Positions 54,791-64,000 of a stretch of DNA of 64,000 nucleotides are shown here, in pieces. Positions within the stretch are counted from its first letter, which is position 1; each line of letters starts with the position of its first letter. The stretch is from Labia minor (Eukaryota > Arthropoda > Insecta > Dermaptera > Spongiphoridae). A model generated the notes under the pieces. That model worked only from the letters and a program-made list of their open reading frames with translations, was not told the origin of the DNA and made no database searches. Both the position numbers and the translations under genes were made by a program. Location: contig OY720348.1 in the NCBI GenBank assembly GCA_963082975.1, positions 76,533,719-76,597,718 of the forward strand, in the 5' to 3' direction.

Positions 54791-55007
54791 ACGGAATTTT
54801 GTAAATTAATCCACATATTGATATTTGTTATTGTAAATTTATTCAAAAAATACAAACATATACACAACGTTTCGATTGCAGAAGTAGCGATACACAACGT
54901 TTCGATTGCAGAAGTAGCAATCGAAACTTTGTGTGTATATGTTTGTATTTTTTGAATAAATTTACAATAACAAATATCAATATGTGGATTAATTTACAAA
55001 ATTCCGT
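54791..55007. repeat. long near-perfect inverted repeat (hairpin), 217 bp
   Basis: ACGGAATTTTGTAAATTAAT at 54791 pairs with its complement ending at 55007, and the arms run inward about 85 bases with hardly a mismatch. The loop region carries a tandem 28-base repeat (CACAACGTTTCGATTGCAGA then AGTAGC). A transcript would fold into a long dsRNA stem. It lies inside the first copy of the tandem duplication and has no counterpart in the second. Confidence 0.88.
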
Positions 55008-55059
55008 CATATATTTTATTTTATTATTAATTTATTTATTCCCCATTATTTGCAAATCA

Positions 55060-56030
55060 TAATTACTAGGTAATTATTGAAAAATTTTCTTATTCCATTT
55101 TACCATGCAATGTGAATTATTTAAATATAATATTCTTATATATATATAATATAAATATGCATTATTAAAGTATTTAATATTATATATATATATATATGTA
55201 TATCAAACATTAAATATTTTTTTTAATTTTATGATAGTTTATAAAAAAAAAAAAAAAACGAAAAATTTTGTCTTTAAATAATATTCTCCTGACCTTGATT
55301 GATGTTTTTTTTTTTTAGTCAATAAAAAAAATATCTTTATAAAAATATATTATAAATTCGTATAGAAGACAAATTGGACACCTCTATTTCATCGCCCATG
55401 CACATAAGTATAATTATTCTTTTTATTTATAATAGTTAACAACATAATTTTTAAACTTTTTTAGGATAATTTGAGATATAACAAATTTTTATACACTCTA
55501 TTCAGTTTTAAGGAAAAAATCTTTATTTGAAATTAAATTATAACTGCAAAATATTGACATCTGAATAAGTTTATTTGCAAGAAATTATAAACTTATTAGA
55601 AATAGAAGAATATATATGTTACATATTTTATTAATATGACGATATATATTTATAGTAAAATCAAGTGAAATTCTTATTGTTGGTGATTGGTGTTGATCAA
55701 AGAAAAAATGTGCAAGATATGATAAAATGGATTGGAAATAGAATATGTGTTACATATGACTATATATATAGTGCAATCAAGTGAAATTCGTTAATTCGTG
55801 TTATGTTATTGGTGAATGGTGTTAATCAAAGAAAAAATGTTAAGTGATTCTGGTGTTATTCTTGAAATCTTAAAATGATATTATGTCATTTATATTAATT
55901 TTTATTCAACTACTTCAAACAAGAGAAAGGAATGCTGCCTGTCTGGAGTTAGATTTAACAATCAACTAAATATTCAGGTAAGAAATAAATACATATTCAT
56001 ACTTTTATGTACTTTAATTCGTATTATTTA
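55060..56030. repeat. diverged tandem duplication, second copy
   Basis: See 53640-54760. It contains the empty site TAAGAAATAAATACATATTC of the retroelement and an extra internal repeat of TATAGTGCAATCAAGTGAAATTC (about 55650 and 55770). Confidence 0.83.
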
Positions 56031-56039
56031 TATTAACAT

Positions 56040-59000
56040 CTCTCCCCATATTAAATCAATTTATATAATAAGATTTTTATAAAATTAATTATTTATATAT
56101 GTTAATTATAAAATATATTTTAATTAGAAAATAAAAAAATAAAGAATATATATAAATTTTTTTTTGAATATATCATTTATATTAATGAATTGAATCATTT
56201 ATTTTGATTTTTAAGTTTGAATATATTTATTAAACTTCAAATCAATGATTGAAATATAATTTATTAGCATATACATGTTTACATATATTATTAAATATTA
56301 ATTTTATAAATTTAATTGTAAATATTAAAAAAAAATTAGAGAATAGTTGAAAATGTGTAAATTAGTTGCTGAAGCCAGAAATCAAAATGGTGGCTTCATC
56401 TCCAAATATTTACTATCAAATAATTCCTTAAATTAATTTTATTTTTTTAAATTTTGAAAAATAAATTATTAAATATGTTATTTTTTTAAAATATAAAATT
56501 ATTAATAAAATAAAAAAAGATAATATTTATTTATTTATTAAAAATATATCATAAATTAAATTATATATTTAATTTTAATAATATTTATTAATTATTAATA
56601 AAATATTATATCGTAAACGTAATAAATTATAATAATCATATTTGATTTTACACTCACCGAAAACATTCATAAAGATATTTATATTTCTTTTAAAATTAAA
56701 TATTTTCTGGGCTTAAATTTATGATATCTTAATACTTCAACTATGTGTGAGAAAGATGGGCTTAACCAATAGTAAGATGGATATTGTTTGCGGGTTAAAG
56801 CTTGCTTACATCTGATTGGCTGATGGGTGATACGCACTTAAAAAATACCTCTTCCTCTCAAACTACTAACAATCCTATTAAGAATGTAATTAGAATTTTA
56901 AAAATGAACCTAGATTTAATTATATTTATATATATATATATATATATTGCTTTTGAAGATTCATCAATTTATTTTTAATATTTAAATATAAAATTAAGAA
57001 ATATAGTAATAAACATAAATTATAAATCAATGTGTGTGAATAATAAATTTATTAATGAATTTATTTTTTGATTATTATTAACAAATATAGGACTAATAAT
57101 TGTATATTATTTGTTTTATTAAATTCCCAAAGTACAGTTGATTGAAACAATCAGTATATATTATATATATAGTTATTTAAAATGACTTAATTATATAAAA
57201 AACAGAAAATAATCAAATATATAGCCATGTGAATACTCTAACACAAATATTTACCTAAAATTTAATTTTGTATATTGATTTTTGTATAATATAGGTATAG
57301 ATATATGTCATTTTGAGAAATGTTAATAGTAAAAAATTTTTATCTATGTTCATCGGCTTTATTAAAGTACTTAAAATAAATTGCATTCAGATAAATAAAA
57401 CTATAATATTATTACTTACTTTTGATCAATATTTCTTTTTTGATTATTATTAAATATTTTATAAAAATTAAAATTTTATACACATTTTCTGGATCCATCT
57501 TGAATAGCGACCAGGAAAGAGAAAGAAAGAGAAAGATATGAAAATATCATATAAAAATTTCTTAATTCTGATTGGTCATTGATTTACAATGTCTTATTTG
57601 AAAAACAATATATAAGAGAATTATTAATTGATTGATTAAATATATGAAAAAATAATTTTAAATTAATTTTATATATAAAAAATTATAATAATGATTTATA
57701 TTAAGTTAAATCATATATATATTCTATAGTTTAATTTTTTTCCAATTTTTTCCTTGTAAAGAAAGGTGTTAATAAAAATTTAATTTATTAAAAATAAAAA
57801 TAAATTCATAAAAAATTTAATAAAAAATAATTATAAAATATTTTAAAGTTTTTTTATATTTATAATATGTTTATGGGAGGTATATTTTTTTTTTTTTTGA
57901 AAAAAAATTGATTTATGAAGGTATTCATTTTTATTAAAAAAAATAAGAAAATAATTTTTATATTATTACCTTATTAATATATATTATTATATAAAACGTC
58001 AATAAGTGCATATTTTATATGTAAAAAACAGAAAAATAATTATAATATTTCTTTGAAATTAATTATCCATCTCATCCAGTGAATATAAAAATAATATCAA
58101 ATCACCATTATTTATTATTTTTTTCAAATTTTTTATTTCTTAAATAATTGATATAAGTTAGATTAATGATATTTTCCGTCACAATGAATTCCAAAAGAAA
58201 ATATTTTAATTTAATTTATTCTATAGATTTCATGTTGAAAAAGAAGGTTGAGTATATTTATATTATGAATTAAAAGTGTTTTTATTACTTTGATTACTGA
58301 ATTGAAATAACAAAACAATTCCATAATATATTTTTATTTCTTTTTAGCTTAGTAATAGAATCATAAAAACTCTAAATATGTATACATGAAATAATATATT
58401 GAACATCTTTAATAAGTTTTATCTATAAAAAATAATATAATAATAAATGATGATTCTGACTTGAATAATAATTTAATAATATAGTAATCAAGGCCTAATT
58501 TGAGTGAAAATCCTTTTAACAAATAACTTGATTAGTATCAAAAACTTTTGTAGAACAAAAAGTACAGCTTATAAAGATTATCTTCAGGTGCCAGTTAGGA
58601 ATAACATTTAACTCAATCCCAATGACATGTCAAAGAACTGGTAGATATGGGTTTTATTGTAAACATTTTAAAGTAATTATTGAAATATATTATATCATTT
58701 TCTAATACAAAAAATATGTTCAATATTTTAATAATTTAATTTATAATATAATAGTAAATAAATTCTTACTTAATACTAAATAATAATTTTAACTATTGCA
58801 TATTTACTGATATATTATTTTTAAATTTTCTTCAAGAATATTTATCATCATATTTTAAAAGTTATAACTTTTTTTTAGAAATCTAGGACTGAAAAAATCA
58901 TATTCTCCATCAAATGGAACTTGGACGAATTTAATAACTTAAATTAATTCAAATGATTTCTAATTTATTCATAATATACAATAAATTATTATATTTATGA

Positions 59001-60270
59001 AGAGAATTCATAAAAAAATAAAAAATCTAAAACAAATTACAAAAAAATATTATAAAAATAAGAATTATATTAAGAAAATACCAACATATCTTACACTGAT
59101 TAATTATTATTAATTACAAAGAATAAAAATATAAAAAAATTAATCAAGAATAATATTCAATGATAAGTAAAAACTATATTATTAGATTTAGATTAATTCA
59201 ATTAGAATATAATTAGAAGTTAAATTTTCTTAAAATTTAGTTTGTAGTTAGTTTTTGTTAATTGATGATAAAAAAATGAAATAAATAATAATTTTTAAAT
59301 TTTTTATTAATAAATATAATGTATCATAGTAAATCTTAAAATACATACAATAGATTTTACAATTTTAATAATAATGAATTGACAAAAATATTTTAAACAT
59401 AATTTATTTAAATTTATCAAATAAACAACTAAATATAATTATATATTTTCTTTTCTTTTCATAAGACTCCACCCATTTTACTTTGCTTCAACTCAGAGCT
59501 CCACCCATAAAGGTGTGACAACATAAATACATTCAAAAGAAGTGAAACTGTCCAATCAGTGATCATATCATACTTAAATGAAATATAAAAAAAATATTTT
59601 TCAAGTATATAAATTTCTATTTTATATGATTTAAATAATAGTTGAGTATGTATTTTTTTAATATAATAATTTTAATATAATATATAAACATTCTATAAAT
59701 CGAATTAAAAAAATTATGAATTTATAAAAAAAAACTATTAATACAATTATAAATATATCTAATTATACATATTTAAGAATATTTAAGCAATTTATAAATT
59801 TCTCTAAATTTTTGTATAATTATTTAATAAATTATAATTTTGATAATATTATAATATAAATCTTGATAAATAAATTTTAAATTTTTATATTTATATATTG
59901 CTTAAACATTACATCAATTATTTGTATAAATTTTTATTCAAAACATTACAAAATTATTAATATTTACTATATACAATGAATTATAGTAAATATTTCTCCT
60001 CAATAATTAAAGATTATGAAATTATAAGAAACATTAGAAAATACTTTTCATCAAAAAAATAAAACAGTTCTATATTAAACAAACAAGAAAACAAAACATT
60101 GATATATATGGTGCCACATAAAATGATCAAACTAGAAGCTAATCGTTTTCCAAAACAGACCGGAAATACTTTAGGCAATTAATATGAATTTTATAAATTA
60201 TCCATTATATTATATTATTTAGTTATATAATTATTCTATTACATTTTATTAATATATTCCAGATTTATTA
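56040..60270. other. 4.2 kb of AT-rich intergenic DNA, nothing recognised
   Basis: No ORF, tRNA or transposon end is seen. Three CCAAT-like spots (CTGATTGGCTGATGG near 56813, CTGATTGGTCATTG near 57569, GTCCAATCAGTGATC near 59550) stand out slightly from the background, but there is no adjoining gene. Confidence 0.6.
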
Positions 60271-60273
60271 CTA

Positions 60274-60866
60274 TCTCGTAAGAGATAGTATTGCGATCAC
60301 GAAAATTTTCGATGTTGAGATTTTGATGTTTTTATACGTTTTGACGGTTCCTGAATCATTTTCACTAAGGTTGAGAAAAATGTGTGTGTGTCTGTGTGTG
60401 TATGTATGTAGACAAGATTACGCAAAAACGGTTTGAGCTAGAATGATGAAATTTGGTACATGGACATTATTCAAAATTCATAGTTTTCTATCAACTTTTG
60501 AGAAATGTAGCTCAACCGGAATAGGGTCATTACCTACAACGTTTTGATTTTTTTTCCTCTAAAGTGACCGTAAAAATAAAGATATATGTTTGATAATTTT
60601 TCACATGATTAATAATTGTATAAAACTGCTATATATAGAATTTCAGCTTGATTGAATTGCTGAAAGTACCAGAATTAATTTTTTAACACTGCAAATCTCA
60701 CGCGCCAACACGTGACGTGGTGCCATCAACAAAGAGCCAAACATGCGCTGGTTTAATATTTATTATTTATAATTTATAATTAATTAAATTTAATTTAAAT
60801 ATAATATATTATGTTATTTAATCCAATTCAAATTGCGAGATAGTCGAGTGGAGACACTCCAGCTTA
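60274..60866 (+). mobile_element. Helitron-like non-autonomous element, copy B
   Basis: TCTCGTAAGAGATAGTATTG at the start and GAGTGGAGACACTCCAGCTT at the end; otherwise collinear with copy A, with a shorter GT tract. The last bases are CTTA rather than CTAA. Confidence 0.5.
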
Positions 60867-60999
60867 TTTTTTATTTTAACAGTTATTAATTTATTTGTTT
60901 TTTTCATAGCGTTTTTTTTCTCGTTATTTCTTTATTACTTTGTTTTTTTAATAGTTTTTCGAGAAATCATCCTATATTTATCTATTTATCTATTTAGCG

Positions 61000-61320
61000 A
61001 AACTTGAAAGTTCTTGGCCCCAGCAACCACACCTCTCCAAGTATCCTTATTCTGACCCTCCAATCCCTATCCTCTCCCATCTCTCTCACTTCTCTTCCCA
61101 CATTACCCACCCACCGCGCATTGGTCTTCCAAACGGATGTTTCAAAATTTTTGCCGAATATATATTTTTTACCAATATATTTTTCGCCATTCTTTCCTCT
61201 CCCATTCTAGCCACGTGCCCTGCCCATCGCAGCCTTCTCGATTTATAATTCTAACTTTATCTGGAGATGCAATGAGCTCATGCAATTCCCCGGTGACCTC
61301 ATCTTTCTTTGGCCCATAAT
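61000..61320 (-). mobile_element. LINE 3' fragment (same family as 30541-30945)
   Basis: Minus-strand pieces GPKKDEVTGE, LIASPDKVRIIN, RRLRWAGHVARMGEERM, GRPMRG and the ending GPRTFKF match the ORF2 C-terminus seen at 30541, but in shifting frames. 5'-truncated and decayed. Confidence 0.8.
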
Positions 61321-61369
61321 CCTATCTTTATATCTAAATATTTTTTTATATTTTTATATTCTTTATTAC

Positions 61370-61962
61370 CGACCGACGATAGTAAGGGAGGTATTGTTTT
61401 CACACCAAATTTCACATGTGGAGATTTTTACATATCTCCACGAATCATGCATTTTCTTAACAGAAAAAAGTATTTTTAGCATGATGTCTGTCCGTCCGTC
61501 CGTATAGATGTGTATAGCCTGAACGGCTCAACGGATTTTGATGAAATTTGGTATATTTACTTAATGCATCAGTGGGATGAATTGATCAACTTTTGGTGCA
61601 AATCCGGAAACCGGAAGTGGTAGTATTAGCGATCGACGATAGGAAGGAAAGGGTTATTTTCACACCAAATTTCACATGAGGAGATTTTTTTATATATCAC
61701 CACGAATCATGCACTTTTTATTGGTTTTATCCTCGGGAAAATCATATTTATTAGTTTTTTCTTGATTTAAAATTATATGACGTCATCCAGCCATTCATGA
61801 CGTCACATCCTGGTCTTACATATATATTATAAATAAAATAAAATTAAAACTATTTATGTTATATTCATATCTGTTTTTTATTACATTAATAGATATATTA
61901 AAATTATTTGAAATTGTTTCTGTAGCTGGAAATTAATTTACTTCAAACCGTCGGTCGGTTGT
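61370..61962. mobile_element. MITE-like ACCGACCGACG element, third copy
   Basis: TACCGACCGACGATAGTAAG at the left and CCGTCGGTCGGTTG at the right, paired TGACGTCA at about 61779 and 61798, and GTCCGTCCGTCCG at 61489. Closely similar to 50327-50969, but without the outer CCACAGGTCAACTT end. Confidence 0.75.
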
Positions 61963-61969
61963 AATAAAT

Positions 61970-63190
61970 TCTGAAAGAAGTGAAGTTTTATAAAAAAAGA
62001 TTAGGTGGCCCGATTTTTTTGTCCGGTAATGGAAATTGAGAAAATTTTCTTTTATATTCATCATACTTACTATTTAACAATTCAAATCTAAAATAAATTG
62101 AAATTCAAACTTCTATAATTATAACTATATTTGGTTTAATATGGTATAAAATCATTCTTCAATACAAACAAGCAATTTATAATTTTACTGTGTTGATTGT
62201 AAATTCAACTTCATCAATCATCAAGTGACTTTATCTATTTTATTTTTAAGATGATTTCCACATAAGAAACGTTCAAAACAAGATTTTTTCGAAATCGAAG
62301 ACAAATTTCACAAAAGAAGCTTAAAATAAAATCTTTTCTGAGACGCTTTTTGATCCAATTTTAGACATTTAGTATTGATCACGAATACGTACAATTATCA
62401 AGATTTTATCTAATTCAGAAGATGATTATAACAAATGAAAAATATATTTGAAAAAACAAACAATTACAGGTAATATTTCTTTATTGGAATCGATATTGTT
62501 AAAATATTTTTGATTTGTTCTTTTGTTTCAATTAAAAAATCTAATTTTTAATCCATGTCGGAAAACAATTTACCTTTTTTTTAGAGCCAGGAAAACACGT
62601 GGAGGTTGAAATAGACCCCCAGGATCAGTTTTACCTACTCAAGTTGTAAAAAAAAATAAAGGTAATAAACTATGTATTTATACTTCTATGGATTATTAGT
62701 TGGAATTAATTCCCTCTATGAATTTATTTGTTGTAATTTTTAACCTTTATTAATTGCCAAGCCAAAAACTTCAAATAAATATTTTAATTTTAATTCATTA
62801 AAACTTAATATAGGTACTTACTTACTCTATATTCGAAACCTAGTTGAATATATTTTTAATCTAGTAAAATATATGAGATAGAAAAGTCCGGGTCGAGCTT
62901 TTGAAGTGACAACACGTATTAAAAAAAGTGCTCCTAATATTATTTGGATATAAATACTGAATTGAAAGTGTAGTTATTGAAAAATATATCAATAGGAAGG
63001 GAAATTAAGAAGTACAAAGAGAGTGAAACAATCAAGGCTCTATCTAACAATAGAAGACAGGAAAAAACTAAATAAACCATTGTCCAGCACTGAATATAAT
63101 TGCCAAGTAAGCAATTTATTTTCTTGCATATATAAGATAATCGGATTAAAATATTTTAAAAAGAAAAATATTTTAAAAATAAAATAAACA
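61970..63190. other. intergenic with one possible terminal exon
   Basis: Mostly AT-rich DNA without recognised features, apart from 62585-62649, listed separately. Confidence 0.5.
62585..62649 (+). CDS. possible terminal exon, 20 codons
   Basis: A pyrimidine-rich acceptor (CCTTTTTTTTAG) is followed by a frame PGKHVEVEIDPQDQFYLLKL and TAA at 62647, with AATAAA about 8 nt later. The residue mix is protein-like and C/G content rises locally. No upstream exon is identified. Confidence 0.28.
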
Positions 63191-63195
63191 GAAAA

Positions 63196-63267
63196 ATGGA
63201 TAGACAATTGATTAGTGTCATGAATGAAATAAAAGAGGATATGGAAGAAAAATTCCGACAGCTGTAA
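63196..63267 (+). CDS. short ORF, possible retroelement ORF start
   Basis: MDRQLISVMNEIKEDMEEKF then RQL and TAA. The heptad-like charged pattern resembles the coiled-coil start of non-LTR retrotransposon ORF1 proteins, which is a guess. It lies 25 bases before the repeat at 63292 and may have been cut off by it. Confidence 0.2.
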   Translation: MDRQLISVMNEIKEDMEEKFRQL

Positions 63268-63291
63268 AAAAATTTTCAGGAGATTATAGAT

Positions 63292-64000
63292 AATAAGCGG
63301 GAGTGTCCTCCCCTAGACTTTCCCGCATATAAATAGGTATAAAGAGTTGTGAATGAATATTTAGAATGTGTAAACTTGGTATTGATAAAGAGCCAGTTCG
63401 TATTAGTTTATTGGTGTCAAATTTGATATTTGGTAACATTTATATATATATATATATATATAGAATAAAGTGCTACTTCCGATTAACTGATATTTTAAAT
63501 GTAAAAACAAACAGATATGGATATAATATAAATATTTTTAATTTTATTTTATTTATAATATATAAGGGCTGGCTGTGACGTCATGAAGTACTGGGTGACG
63601 TCATATAATTTTAAATTAAGAAAAAACTAATGAAGATGATTTTTCTCGAGGATAAAACCAATACAAAGTGCATAACACGTGGAGATATGTCCTCACGTGA
63701 AATTTGATATGAAAATAACCCTTCACTTCCTCACTTCGATCGGCAATACTAGCACTTCCGGTTTCCGGATTTGCACCAAAAGTTGATCAATTCATCCTAC
63801 TGATGTATTAAGTAAATATACCAAATTTCATCAAAATCCGTTGAGCCGTTCAGGCTTTACACATCTATACGGACGGACGGACAGACATCATGCTAAAAAT
63901 ACATTTTTCTGTTAAGAAAATGCATGATTCGTGGAGATATGTACCTAAAAATATCCATAGGTGAAATTTGGTGTGAAAACAATACCTCCCTTACTATCGT
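63292..64000. mobile_element. second copy of the 28372 composite element, running out of the window
   Basis: Matches 28372-29079 at an offset of 34920 with few differences: a longer (TA)n at 63443, CGATTA for CGGTTA at 63479 and GGCTG for GATTG at 63571. Includes ACTTTCCCGCATATAAATAG and the paired TGACGTCA. Confidence 0.9.

Noticed and set aside
54770-54955. 61-residue plus ORF over the 54791 hairpin
   Set aside because: It reads through the inverted repeat arms and duplicated loop; no coding character.

Overview
The window is very AT-rich eukaryotic DNA (about four fifths A+T by eye). It has short GT-AG introns, many transposon remnants, (TA)n tracts and hardly any long ORFs. An arthropod, most likely an insect, is indicated. 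The only clearly recognisable gene is a projectin/twitchin-type giant muscle protein with the [FnIII-FnIII-Ig] register of the arthropod projectin core, and the LINE fragments are of arthropod type. I cannot name the species.

Region 1 (1-8.17 kb, + strand): fourteen exons of a projectin-like gene, entered mid-gene, covering five and a half Fn-Fn-Ig cycles (12 FnIII, 5 Ig). Splice sites and intron phases are well kept. The coding sequence carries two in-frame stops, at least five frameshifts and a lost core Trp. The homology stops inside an FnIII domain at about 8170, with no kinase part in the window. It reads as a decaying segmental copy, or a poorly polished one.

Region 2 (8.2-10.9 kb): a short F-box protein ORF on the minus strand, bracketed by two near-identical 595-bp direct repeats and followed by smaller repeats.

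Region 3 (10.9-31.9 kb): intergenic DNA crowded with mobile remnants. These include LINE 3' pieces, a 1.62-kb snapback transposon with a 4-bp target duplication (16757-18378), a GC-rich island in an otherwise very AT-rich stretch (20.24-20.60 kb), hairpin-bearing short repeats, and a MITE-like family with ACCGACCGACG ends and paired TGACGTCA sites. A few possible single exons are noted at low confidence.

Region 4 (31.9-49.7 kb): a tandem segmental duplication with a unit of about 7.3 kb. There are two long near-identical copies (31931-39261 and 39262-about 46412), a third partial copy (46424-48066) and an older diverged copy (48067-about 49660). On the minus strand the unit holds a series of very short exon-like segments bounded by consensus GT and AG sites. 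In several of them the reading frame and splice sites survive in the diverged copy. They include Met-initiated Ser-rich segments, signal-peptide-like segments and an 88-residue membrane-spanning terminal ORF. I propose a fast-evolving, tandemly amplified microexon gene, possibly secreted. This is the most promising candidate for something undescribed, but no complete gene model could be closed.

Region 5 (49.8-64 kb): more repeats. These are a 170-bp tandem repeat, a tRNA-derived SINE, Helitron-like elements, two long hairpins, a poly(A) retroelement insertion with a perfect 12-bp target duplication and a paralogous empty site, further copies of the ACCGACCGACG family, and long AT-rich stretches where I see nothing.
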